A stretch of DNA of 64,000 nt, taken from contig CM114272.1 of assembly GCA_050084515.1 (NCBI GenBank), positions 17,546,001 to 17,610,000 of the forward strand, given 5' to 3'. A program made the position numbers and the translations under genes. The stretch comes from Blasia pusilla. Its lineage: Eukaryota > Marchantiophyta > Marchantiopsida > Blasiales. The first letter of the stretch is position 1. Every line of letters starts with the position of its first letter. Below the pieces are notes generated by a model. That model saw nothing but the letters and a program-made list of their open reading frames with translations, was not told the DNA's origin and did not search any database. Below are positions 33,370 through 45,170 of the stretch, in pieces.

Positions 33370-36180
33370 ATTCCATCGGCTTGTATTTTGCAATTTTGGT
33401 CTCCTTTTGTAGCTACAGCTCTGCTCAAAATTGTGCTACTATTATCATAGCCAATCTCTAAACATCACACAGTCCATGAATTTAATTTTCTTGCTTATCT
33501 ATGCAGGTCTCTATGTCAATCAAATACTTTTAGCATACTATACATTCCTTTCAATAAGACTAATTCTCCTTGAGTTCATTGAATCACATTAACAATCATA
33601 TGATTTTCTTCTCATTAAATACTAAAGTATTTTCGTAATTCTCAATTGAATCGCAATATCGTCTATTGCATCTCCTACTATTACATCGATACATTCAACA
33701 TGTAGTGGCATGAAGTTTCATTTTCACTTTTCTGGATTTTACTTGAGCTCTTTCTCAACTTAATCTCATTTTGCACAAATCACACAAAACCACAAAGAAC
33801 TTCAACATTCCTTCCCCAATGATCAGACTAGATAATTTAAGATCGTTAACATCATATGTCAAATTTAACTGTCGACCGGCTTACTTAGTGGCTTAATGAC
33901 ATTTCTGGAACATCGACTTCAACAAATTAAAATCCCCTGCTGTATGTAACCTACTAACTCCCATTAGATTCACCATCCTACCAGCTTATTTAATAAGCTT
34001 ATACCTAACCTCTACCCCGATATTCCTACTCTAACCTTGGGTACACCCTTCTCTGGGTATAACTATTCTAGGCCACACACTAGTTTATCTCTTACCTATT
34101 ACACTGGTTACTTATAAATGTACATGTATAAGCGGTATGATTTTAGCTGGCATGTTAGGACATGAAGTACATCATCTATTTGGGGCTACGAGGAGGGGGA
34201 GTAAAAAGTATAGATAATAGAGGCATATATTTTTTGATTTGGTTCTATTTATTATTTATTTTTTCAATAAAATTTTTCGGGTCTCCTTCATATATCTAAT
34301 TTTTTCCTATTTTTTGAAAGAAAGGAATCTGTAAAACAAATCTTGGAACTCTACTATTAAATGTTGGGTCAAAGATAAAGAGAGGGAATATGATAATGGT
34401 GGGAAATGATTAAAAAAAAATTAAAATCTGATATTTTGTTTAATGAATGTGTTTTGGCAAAGGAAAGGAGGATTTTCTTCTTCGGAATACATGAGTTTTT
34501 TTTCAAATCAAAGGATGAGAAACTTTTGTACATCCAAATAATAGGATCAATTTCCGACTTCAAAATTATTTCGGAATCGAAAAATATATCTACTTGTTAT
34601 TTATGTTAGATTCTTCCGGTTAGACTATACAATTCAAACATGTATTCTTACTATCCAAAAGATTTACATAGATTCTTCAATGGTTGGGCTTTGCAAAGAT
34701 ATCCAACTCAAAACATTTTATGTCAAACTTTGATCATTGAAGATATTCAACCAGGCATATCCAAAAATAACCTGGTCCTACGCGGCCGAAGTTGTTGGGA
34801 CCCGGACCTAGTGTCCCAGATCTTCATAATCTAACGGATGAAAGTATACCACGTGAATGAGTTATTGACGTGGGTTTGTGCTGATGGAAAGCGAGGCTCA
34901 AACGCTTGCGACTCTACTATCTCTCATTTCTAGTTAATGAGTAACCAAGGGAATCAGAGGGGGAATGGAAACCGTGGGTAACATAGAGGGGATGTTAACG
35001 ACTCAAAATTTGGGAAAATTTTAATCACCACAAAAATGAGATTTTGTGTACGTGTGTTAAGAGGAGGAAAGGGATTTAATAACTTCCATTATGTGATTAA
35101 CATTTATATTTTTATGGGGATATGTTCGGACTTTACACTAATATTGTTAAGGGAGGACACCTCTCTTGGTGGCACCTCCTCGGAAAGCACATGGCATTCG
35201 CAATACCCTCCCTTTCCAACACAGACCTTGGAAAACACGTTTGTAATCCTTACATCTGAAAAAATCAAATCAAATGGACTAATGGAGGGATATCAAGGCG
35301 ATTTTGGGCAACTTACTAAGAGATAAATTATGCACCTCTTTTATACCAGCTAGGTTTTTATTTTTTTCAAATTCTTTCCAAGTGGGTCATAATATCTAAA
35401 TTTATTTTTTAAACACACGTGTCCATAGGAAACATCCCTAAAAGTGGGCCGTAATATAAAAATGTATTTTTTAAACACACGTGTCCATGTGAAACACCTC
35501 TATAGTCAAGAGCTTATAAAGAGTTTGAAAAACCCTTCTTCCAATGTTGACACATGTACCTTCCCATGTTGACACGTATTATATTTAACGGAACATTTAA
35601 AATAACACAGCATAGACTTAACAAATGTCTTCGTGGGCATTATGTTAGTATATTATAACATGACGACACTTCAGAATATGACACGTGACACCCCCAAAGC
35701 TGTGCGTATATGCACAGCAGCGTGTACAGCACGGTCCCACGAGTACTAACTAACTTGTAGATTTAAAAGTGGATTACGTACATCCTCCTCATGAAGTCCA
35801 TCCCTGAGAAGGGCAGAATCGGCAGATTTGAAGTGGCCTATAATTGCCGGTGGGCCACAGCGAGAACCATGATTCCGCTCATGTACTTGTCTCATTTCAT
35901 CTCACAAAGAGTTAGAGGAACGTATATTAACTAGAGAACTTTCGTGGATCCATCTTCCGTATACGACATTGGTGGGGTGGATTGATACTATCGGTGAGGT
36001 AGCGCCGCGTAATATCTACCCGCTTTCTTTTGTTTCTAGGCAACTTCTCCCGATGCCTCTGTCCATACATTTCTTGGATTCCACCGGTTCCTGACCAAGC
36101 GTTGATTATGCCATTTGATTTGCAGACGCATGTGCAATTGGTTCGTCGCTCCTTCCTAAAGCGTTATGCTTCTTTTTTTA
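33370..36180. other. AT-rich region without a supported gene; possible organelle-like segment at 34.2-34.8 kb
   Basis: In 34230-34830 base composition becomes strongly AT-rich. Two plus-strand frames in the same phase (34406-34609 and 34640-34834) are separated by one TAG and read like an AT-biased protein (ERRIFFFGIHEFFFKSKDEK; DLHRFFNGWALQRYPTQN). This resembles plastid-encoded protein composition, but I could not name a gene. The repeated motif TTTTTTAAACACACGTGTCC occurs at ~35407 and ~35467. Confidence 0.35.
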
Positions 36181-37450
36181 GGTAGACCTGGTTATTTATG
36201 TAGAATCGTGTCGGCGACTATTCATACAATTATATAAGCGTTTGGGGATCTTTTAGGACCCGGTTCATTAGAGTGCCCCGCGGGGGAATTAGCTCGTAGA
36301 CAGGTTTTTGACCGATTGCTTTTGGTGGAGTAGGGCTCATAGCAATTGAGTTAGTGGCGTCTTCAGCCTTTTTAGGGAGTAGCACATCTCCTTTACTCCC
36401 GATTTTTTGTTAGGGATAGACCGCTACTTTTACATTACGTTTCCGAGGTTGAGGATGGTCTTTTCCCACTTCAGTCTTCACTCACAGCTTGTAGAGACTC
36501 CCTTCTTGTTGAGGCTAGAGTAGTTCTTCCCGCTTTCTCTTCCCTAGTTACCTCCGGACAGTCTGGGCTCCAATCTTCTTTGATGGAAGCCCACTTTGAT
36601 GCATTGTTTAGAGCTACTATGTCGAACGGGAATATCCCCATGGAGGTTCGGGCTCGTATTCGCTCTTGCTCCGGAAAGGGGGCAGGCTCATGGGTGGGGG
36701 CTCGTCCCCTCATCCCTGATTTCCGCATCGCACCACTTACCTACACTACAGCGATGAGGTTCCGACTGGGCCTACCCCAACCAACGGTGGTTGGTTCGAC
36801 ACACTGCAAGTGTCGCCGGAGTCTGGATCCACTTTGTGTGCATTTGGCAAGGTGTCCAGTTGGGGTAAGAGGATAGCCACTCACGATGCAGTGCGGGATA
36901 TTATGTTCTCTATTGATCGGGAGAGTGGATTCCATGTACAAAGAGAGAGGCACTACTCCATGCGGGATTCCCTTATCCGTGCTGATCTCTACATGACGAG
37001 GGAGTCTGAGGTGGTGGTAGCGGATGTTGTAGTGACGGATCCTACGCGGGAGGCGGTGCGAGCCCAAGTGGTAGCACAAGGGAGATTGCTACAAGGAGCG
37101 GCGGCGGCGGTCAAGAAGACCCACATGTATAGTCGACTTCATGACGGACATCAATTTACCCCCCTAGCCATTGAGATGTACGGGGCAATGGGGGAGAGGT
37201 TTGACTCGTTCCTTACGGATTGCTCCCATCATCTCCAGTCGAGAAATGGGTTGTCCTTAGTCATTGCGATATTTTATTGTAGGCAACGAGTCTCCATAGC
37301 TTTGCAGCATGCCCGGGCAAATAGGCTTCTGCGACGGGCTCAGGCGGTTGGAGACGCCAATGTTTGATAGTAGTCATAATTCTCTAGGTATTGCTGATAT
37401 TATCTCTGGTGTTGGTGATTTTGATCGTTAGGGGGGAAGGCCCCCTTCTT
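36181..37450 (+). pseudogene. LINE (non-LTR retrotransposon) 3' part with CCHC motif, copy 1
   Basis: After several frame changes the plus strand gives GDLLGPGSLECPAGELARRQ (RT C-terminal region), MMEAHFDALFRATMSNGNIP, RIRSCSGKGAGSWVGARPLI, and a Cys/His motif HCKCRRSLDPLCVHLARC. After a frameshift near 36866 it reads IATHDAVRDIMFSIDRESGF, RADLYMTRESEVVVADVVV and LAIEMYGAMGERFDSFLTDC. The CxC...HxxxC motif after the RT is usual in LINEs. The final block with acidic residues (RADL...VADV) may be a nuclease-like fold; this is an inference. The end is followed by an AT-rich tail with a TATATA run at ~37545. The minus-strand copy at 43.1-44.0 kb is homologous. Confidence 0.75.
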
Positions 37451-39386
37451 TCACCTCGGGCCAGTTCCGACCTTTTGAGGTCTATTTTTGGTGTCTCCAT
37501 GCCCCTTCCTTTTGGAAAAGGATGGGTTTCCCATCCTTTTTCTACATATATATGTTTTTATATTTCCCTTTTTGAGGTTCGTTTCGATCTGCATTGAGCA
37601 AACGTGCACCTACTAGAGCGTCCACACGAACACATACTGGCGCTATCTGCTTTCCTTGAAGTCGGTGCAACTGCGCGGTAAGTCACAGCAAGCTTCCTGG
37701 AACGCGGACGGTAAGTTCTGACACGTTTCCCAGCGAGAATAGCATGCTTTCGTCTAGTTTACTTCAAAATTTTCGGGTTGGTTCTGGTCCATCACATCCC
37801 CTCCCGACGCGATCGATGTTGATCCTGGATGTCCTTATTGATTATCTTATCTCCTGTTAGCATAGACCTGACGGGTTTTTCATACTGTCACTGCGTTATC
37901 GACAAGGCGTAAAACGTCGGGTTACCTGAATTTCGCCGGGTCCAGCTGACCGCAGAGCATCCATCCGCTTCAATCCACTGAATCCTCTGAACAGTTCATA
38001 TTTTTCACCATTCATGTGTGTGATCCTCAGATGTACTTTGAGTAGAACCGATCATGGCCTTTGAAATAAAGCAGCGGTTTGTCAGAATAGAAATCACCAT
38101 TCCTATTCCGCGCAGCTTTTGAGTGTATGGCAGCGAGGTAATATCCAGCAAAAATGCAATAGCAGCGAAAGTGTTGGAAACGTGGGGATGTACTAATAGT
38201 AGTCACATACATCGGATCTCGGATCTGGGTATGCGCAACATATCCGCTCACAGTCCACCAAGTCAGCTTGACCGCCGATCCTGCGGCTTTTGTTGTCACG
38301 AAAGCAGCTTTGAGTTGTATCTCACGAGGTCGAAACCTTCCGCGTCGATTTATTTTATTATCCTGCCAGATTCGCATTTTTCTAGCTTATTTCTTCCTCA
38401 GTTACTGGGGTTCGATCACTTCTTTGCGAGGCCGGAGAATTCTCATATTTGACTCCAGTGCAATGCCAACGTCTCGCCGATTGCGGTTAAGTTTCTAGGA
38501 AGCTTGAAGAAAAGTGGAAACGCAATACTGTCCCCACGTATTTGTGACATGGAAATGCGTGCGATCCAACATTCCACTGCATTTTCGATCCTTGATGGAT
38601 CAGGAACATCAGCCACTTTCACTGTTCGCTACCTGTACTAGACACGGAAGTACTATCAATCGGACCTGGTTGAGCACAATTCTATCTAGTCCAGGGTCAC
38701 GCTAGGTTCAAAAAACAATTTGCTGAACTTGCAAATTGTTCCTCACAGAAAAATCGGCCAATCTCCCAAGAACATTTGAGGAAATCGACCGTAATGCCAT
38801 CCAGTATGTCTGCTCGCATCACTTGTTGCATTGACGTTGGAGCAATGTCTACGGCACGTGGTTTACTTCTTACCTCTGAGGATCATTCAATGCGGTTCGC
38901 GCTGGAACAACTTCAAATGATTTCCCGCAATGCAGTACGACTTCTCAAACAGCTTGCGGTATTGGAGTTGGGGACAATTTCGAGAATCCGTGCTTTACTT
39001 CTTTACTCGGGATCATTCGATCCTGAAGGAACTTCACTCATCCGGGCTATTATTGAGGAAGAATGTCCACATACAAAGTCAAATTCCCACGTCCACGTAT
39101 CCAGCAGATCAATTCTAACTGGTCAATGTGGGTTTGAAATAAACACCACAGCTCCACTGAATAATGATCAGAAAGAGGAATTCCAGACGCGAGGCTTCCT
39201 GTGCTACGTTCATATTCTCATTTTGAATCCGTGTAGTTTTTTGGACGAGGAAAACAACGTTGGCCCTAATGCATAACAACTGCTTAAGTGTTTCAGGAGG
39301 ATGCAGACCTAGTCTGGAAAGGGTTCACAGCTATGGAACAGTGTCTCTCCCAAGATACGAAAATCATCTGTGAGGCCAGCGCCCAG
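37451..39386. other. No recognised gene
   Basis: Mixed-composition sequence. A 166-codon plus frame (38776-39276, beginning MRKSTVMPSSMSARITCC) has no domain and a partly duplicated interior (TTTACTTCTT...GGATCATTC twice, ~38863 and ~38993). I do not support it as a gene. Confidence 0.4.
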
Positions 39387-39610
39387 GCAAGTGAGCAATC
39401 GTAAGAAACTACTTCATAAGCTTGGACTGTTACTATCTTCAGAAAATCAGCGGATCAGGTGAGCCCGAAGCACGTAAGCAATCATAAGAAAATACTTCAT
39501 ACGCTTCAACTGCAAATATCTGCAGAAAATCGGCAGATCGGGCGAGCGCAAGGGCACGTAAGCAATCATAAGAAACTACATCACACGCTTCAACTGGTGA
39601 TATTACTGCT
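39387..39610. repeat. Three imperfect tandem copies of an ~83-bp unit
   Basis: Units begin GTGAGCAATCGTAAGAAACT (39390), GTAAGCAATCATAAGAAAAT (39473) and GTAAGCAATCATAAGAAACT (39557), each followed by a CTTCATACGCTTCAACTG-like block. No coding potential was seen. Confidence 0.85.
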
Positions 39611-41789
39611 CAATTGTTAGTTGACACTGATAAAATATTGTCACCACTGCCATTATTTTAATAATAGCTAGTTTTCGGGTCGACTAGTGCCTTGTACGAA
39701 ATCTTGTACCGGAATTTCACCGAAGGCGGTTCGGTCTTTGCAAGTTGGCTCCTGTAGGTCGTGTACCAGTGCGTGCTGTAAACGGTCACCTGTCCACGAA
39801 GCTCCCATGCAGAACTCGGTTGAAATGAACGGTCCTCCCGATGTCTACACTGACAAACTGATAAATAGATATTTGGAAATTGAACCGTTAACTTAGCCGA
39901 GCCGAAGCGGTATCGCGAGGAATCCCTGGTGCTGATATCCGAGCAGTGACAAAGAAAGCCCTGATCCCAACTCGTACCTACTAGTACCACGAGTATAGTG
40001 CTTTGTGCGGACTTGCATTTCGGCACATTAGAAATTATGTTCCGGAATTGACCACAGGAACTGTTTTAAGCCTCGGCTTCACCGAGAAAGAGTCGGAAAA
40101 GAGATTCATAAGAGAGAAATATATAACGGGTGAATGAAATCAGCTCGAGAAGACAAAGGCTTTTGTTTTAAAAATGAACGTTAGTGGGGGAGCATAACCC
40201 CGTTAAAGAGACATGTCACAAAGACTGATCGAGAAAGAAACATATCCCAAAGAGTGGTCCCAAGGAGTGAAGCACCCCATATAAAGGCACTCTCTCGTAA
40301 TAATATAGATGTATCATGCTAGAAATGGTCACTCTTAATGATATCATATTCTTTATTGCTGGCCGGAGTGTTTTTCATAAGTAGTGAGAGACACTATTGA
40401 AGTGGTGGATCCTCCACTAAAAACAATTAGGGCATACTTGGTTCCAAAGGGGGATTGGTATAAGGAGGAAAGAAAGATTTAGTTTTGTAGCCATCTTCAC
40501 AAAAGACATCATTTGGTCCAAGGTTGTTCGCAAATATGTCCATGTCTGCGGATTTATGTCCGTCTCTCAAACATACATGTTTGTGCAGGTACGGGTATCC
40601 GAGGCCGCCCCTCCCATATTGTAGACCGGGGCTTGGTTAGCCCGTACCCAGTCTAAGAATCCGTTGCCCATTTTGTAGCATGCCGTAAGCCGGTATTGGC
40701 CCTTGCCACGCCCGCAACTTGGCCCACAAGTAGGCTAGTCTATGAGCCCTATGCAGGCCAATATGGGCTTAGGGTGGGCTGGTGCGGACTACATGCGGGC
40801 CAATGTTTTCCTCCCCCCCTCGATCTGAGCCTACACACATTCCCCCATCTCAAGCCGACATAGACCACTTGGGTACCAAAAAATACTCGAGCGGGGGACC
40901 CATTGGGTATGTCCATGAACAAGTCCAAACATGGTTTGGTCCTATTAGCTATTAAGATGTGGGCTGAAGGTGAGAAGTTTAACCTTTTTCTTATCGTTCT
41001 TTTCAAGTGTGCTTATCTCTCCACTCACAGACAAGGTGAACTTTAGCTATTGCGTTCTCACATTTTCATCTATGGGTCTCCATCGCTTCACAATGTGTCA
41101 ATGCCCATAGGTTCATGCGGCATGCTCATGTCACCTAAGATGCCAGTTCTAAAATTTTTAGAGTGGATAGTCATATATTTGTAACTACAGTTGTGGTGGT
41201 TAGATATCAACGGTTTCCTCTTTCAAAAATTTTCTTCCATCCTCTTCAATTCATATCCATAATTTCTTCTTAGGATGTAAAAATACATATAGAGAGTTCA
41301 ATAGGATCCAACGCATCCAAAAATTCATGCATCATAAAAAAATCCCCGATGATCGTAAAGATGTCTTGACATAATAATTTGTAGTTAAGAGATGTGGTGG
41401 AGGCTGAACTTTGGAGGAAAATATTCCCAAAATTGACAAAATTTATTATTATTTGGGATGCTCGCGCACCTTTCCTATGAAGTGAAATGTTTAATACCTT
41501 TATTTGAAAAAAAAACCTGGCACCTAACACCTTTCTAAATTATAGTGAAAAATAAATTTGCATCACTTCTTTAATAAGTCCCCTAAGGCCCTTATTATCC
41601 GCCAATGTACAAATGAAATGAGCCGACAAAATTCAAGATTTTCTTTAAAAATATTCTAATTATGTTCGATGGATAGTACTGAAAAATAATCATATCATAA
41701 TATCATGCACTATCCTAGCAACGCAATAAGTTTTTGATTCCTTGCTCATCTATTTTTCATCACTAGGCCATATGTTCTTAGTCCGAAGC
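39611..41789. other. No recognised gene
   Basis: Unique sequence with scattered short frames. 40570-40860 is locally GC-rich with repeated GGGCCAA/TTGGCCC-like words. It shares GC-rich word content with 53110-53290, but I did not find a clear alignment. Confidence 0.4.
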
Positions 41790-42816
41790 TGTCGTGTGCC
41801 TACTCTTCTTGAATGTTAATCTTGTTATTGCGGAAGCGTGCGTTTAGTAGGTCAGGCTCTTAATGCTGATCTGCATCCAAACACGCACTCTGGTTAGTCG
41901 GGTCTTGGATCAATCAGCGGGCTAACTTTCCAAGTTCTCGTCTCGGTCTCTCATCAAGCTCAACCTTCCTAGTTTCGCGGTTTACAATATGGGAAAGTCT
42001 CAAAAGACTTGGGACAGACTTTCTGGTCAGTTCGGGAACCTCAAACGGCGTTTCGCTCTTGGCGGTTCCAACTATCTGATGGAAATCCAATGAGATCCTA
42101 ATCGAGACTCGCACAAAGTGAATCTCGGGTTGGAATCCAAGTGTGGCGTACACAGTCCACTCCCTTGGATCATGTTTGGGTTTCGAGTTCCAACACCAAA
42201 CTCCCATTCTATCCCGTGCCTCTGAGACGCCGTTTGGTGCTCAAAGTGGGGATTCGTGTTCCAAGCCATCTTGGAGAGACTCCTCCTTTACTAGTACTTT
42301 GGGGATCTCGAGATTCCCTACATTTAGGGAAAGACACTCGGGTCTCTCCAATTGGCCCTAAACCCGATTCCTCTCACAGTCATTTTTGGCAAATATCTCA
42401 CTTTGTACTTTTTCATTTTCTAAGATCTTTGGTGCGTTGGAAGCGTCTCAAGATAAGCTTTCCAACGCGCTCTTATTTGTCTCAAACGCATCTTGGATAT
42501 AAAAGTTATGTTCCAAAACACAGTTAAATTCCCCAAACGCTAGTCGTGTTCCAAAACTGGTTTTCACCTCTTTGGCAACCAACCTTCCAAGACTCAACTC
42601 ATCTCAAGTCTTGGCTTGCGTTTGGTCTAGGTTTCCTGGTCGCGACCACTAACGCATGAAATGCACAACTCTGTTCCGCGTTTCGTCTCTCAGACTTTTC
42701 CAAGAGACCTTTCCAAACACCTCTCCAAAGCGCGAACATTGCAGCGTGAGTCCACTTGAGTTTTGATGTTCCGCTTGGCGCCTATTTGGTGTTGTTTGGT
42801 TATGAGGGTGGCGACA
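41790..42816 (+). mobile_element. Solo LTR of the same family as 15357-18169
   Basis: It begins TGTCGTGTGCC and ends GGGTGGCGACA (TG...CA ends, 1027 bp). It aligns with the LTR at 15357-16319/18109-18169 in reverse orientation and more distantly with the inner LTR 17104-18103. No gag/pol sequence, primer-binding site or polypurine tract adjoins it, and I saw no matching 5-bp flank, so it is an old solo LTR. Confidence 0.85.
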
Positions 42817-43099
42817 TAAATGCACTAAGAGGTGGAAATTATAATGAGGTTCTCATTGCTAAGGAAAATTTTCCGTACATTTAAGAGAGTGGTTGAAAAA
42901 GTGTAACCCATCTACATTCTTAATGCTAGATAAGTATATTGAACACCAAGAACTCAAGGTGCTGTAACTTGTAGCATGCATCGTATGTGAGAGATATTGT
43001 TGTTGTGAGTCAAAGTTGGGCAAGACATTTTTTCATGCCTACTCCACTTGCGCAATGTCGTACGAAATGTCATGTTTCTCACCATGTGTCAAACAAACC
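42817..43099. other. No recognised gene
   Basis: Short unique segment between the solo LTR and LINE copy 2. Confidence 0.5.
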
Positions 43100-44030
43100 A
43101 TCTATTGTTGGGTGAGGTCCAATCGGAACTCCATCGTTGTGGTGTAGGTAAGTGGTGTGATACGTAAAGTCGGGATCAGGAGGTGAGCCCCCACCCATGA
43201 GCCTGCTCCCTTTCCGTAGCAAGAGCGAATTCGGGACCGAACCTCCATGAGGATATTCCCATCAGACATAGTAGCTCTAAAAACCGTCTCATGGTGGGCT
43301 TCCATCAAAAAGATTGGAGCCCAGACTGACCGGAGGCAACTAAGGCGAAGACGAGGGGAAGAAAAACTTTGGCCTCAACTAGAAGGGAATCTCTACAAGC
43401 TGTGAGTGAAGACTAAAGTGGGAAAAGGCCAGCTTCAATCTGGGAGACGTATTGTAGAGGGAGCGGTCTATCTATCCCTAACTAGAAGTTGGGAGCAAAG
43501 AAGGGGTGCTACATTGGCCCAACTCCCTAAACAAGTCGAGAACGTCACTGACTCAATCGAGAGAAGACCTACTCTGCCAAAGGCGATCGGCCAAAAAGCC
43601 TGTCTACAAGCTAACTCCCCCATCATGGGGCACTCTAAGGAGCCGCGTCCTAGTAGATCCCCAAACACTTGTATGCTCTTTCTATCAAAGGATCTATAGA
43701 GGGTAGAAAGGTGACTGGACATCCAAACAAGTTTGTAGAGATAACCAGATCTACAAGCAAAACATGATGAGAGAATGTCGTAGGCAATTTGAGGGTCACC
43801 CATCCTCGTGAGTCTCATAGTCTCATAGAGGAAAGACTACATAGTCTCTTGCCATCCCACTACGACACTTGGCAACTCTACAAGCCTTTCGATTTCCCGA
43901 CACCTAGCTGCCGTCGCAAGTACAACCCAACTGCCGGGAATAGAACTCATGGGGCTCTTCATTTGGCAGGCAAATATCCCCCGAGAACTAACAACTTCCC
44001 GATAGCTCAATTCCCGGAAAACAACCCACA
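43100..44030 (-). pseudogene. LINE 3' part, copy 2 (truncated at both ends)
   Basis: The minus strand reads MGDPQIAYDILSSCFACRSG, FGDLLGRGSLECPMMGELAC and FGRVGLLSIESVTFSTC, then (43308-43102) MMEAHHETVFRATMSDGNIL, RIRSCYGKGAGSWVGAHLLI and PLTYTTTMEFRLDLTQQ, where it stops. These match copy 1 at 36.2-36.8 kb over the RT C-terminal region, and the DNA between the two blocks also matches (TTTTCCCACTTTAGTCTTCA against the same word with C). The CCHC motif and the final block of copy 1 are absent. Confidence 0.75.
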
Positions 44031-44073
44031 AAGAAAATGATGACCCTCAATAAAAACGCATGATGGAAAACCA

Positions 44074-44206
44074 ATCCGAATTACAAATACAAAAGAGGGG
44101 GACTAAGTACTATAAGGCCACAACCGGCCCTAAAGAAAACCCATCCGAATTACAAATACAAAAGAGGGGGACTAAGTACTATAAGGCCACAACCGGCCCT
44201 AAAAAA
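44074..44206. repeat. Tandem duplication, 69-bp unit
   Basis: The unit starting ATCCGAATTACAAATAC and ending GGCCCTAAAGAAAACCC occurs twice (44074 and 44143), nearly identical. Confidence 0.93.
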
Positions 44207-44209
44207 AAT

Positions 44210-45170
44210 AAAACAAGGGGGCATTCCCCTATCCAAGACATCGTTTCTCGTCGATCAAAACATCGTTTCTCGTCTGGAAGGCAGGCGGCATTTTTCCTCA
44301 GCCGTCAGCAATTTGCATTTTCATCCATCCGGCTATGTATACATACTCCTAGCAACGGTTCTATTATGGTTCTACGCGGATCTCGGAGACGGTAGGCCGG
44401 ACATCGAGAAGCGCACAATCGCCGTGAAGACCCGACACTTGGTACATGGCACTGAGTTGAATGGCGAGGGGAATTGAATCCCAGGTGTGGTGGTCCCAGC
44501 ACCGCCGAAAACAAACCTTGTCCCCTCTGAACGCCTCCATTTTATGCCTGCCAGAAGCTGACCGCATTCCTGAAGCGCCGCCAAGAACAGAATGTACCTA
44601 CCAACACTGACTCGTCTGCACCTTAAATCCCCTCCGAGAACCCGGTATCACCAATCTCCCTCCTTCTGTGAACAGTCAAATGCCGGCATTGCCCGTCGTT
44701 GGATGGGCAAGAGAGTCTCGACCGCCTTCCTCTGGACTCTGGACGGACGATTGCCCAGATTCCTGACGCCTGGGAGATTCGACTCATCCTGTTGCCGAAG
44801 CGAAACACCGCGTCGCGAGACCTCGCGTCTTGGCATCGGCGAGAAACCTTAGGTCCTCCCATTTAGGCCTGTAATTTCTTACTTCCTGAAATCGCCAGAG
44901 AGTAGAGAAGTTCTCAAATAGTCAGTCATATCATGAGCAGAAGACGCCTTCACTTGCGAACTCACCCCCACCCTATGTCTTTGTTCTCGGCCGTTAGAAG
45001 AGGTCCCAACATCCCAAGCGTGATGGCAAGAATGCTTTGGATAACTGGAATTTATCCAAATCATTCAGTCGTTCCATCACTTCCATGTAGGCCCAGAATT
45101 TCTTATTTCCAGTCCATAAAGAAGTTCAATAAACCACTCCGTGGTGAGCATCTGACCTCAGGCCAGTGAC
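44210..45170 (-). other. Possible small decayed gene, unrecognised
   Basis: Minus-strand frames 44836-44648 (VSRRGVSLRQQDESNLPGVR) and 44584-44372 (LAALQECGQLLAGIKW) are in the same phase with one stop between them. Base composition is higher in GC than the surroundings. I recognise no family and give it low weight. Confidence 0.2.

Noticed and set aside
36281-36330. Three in-frame TAG codons in LINE copy 1
   Set aside because: They appear only in the wrong frame; the frame matching copy 2 reads GDLLGPGSLECPAGELARRQ without stops.
38776-39276. 166-codon plus frame
   Set aside because: No recognisable family; the interior contains a diverged duplication and the surroundings look non-coding.
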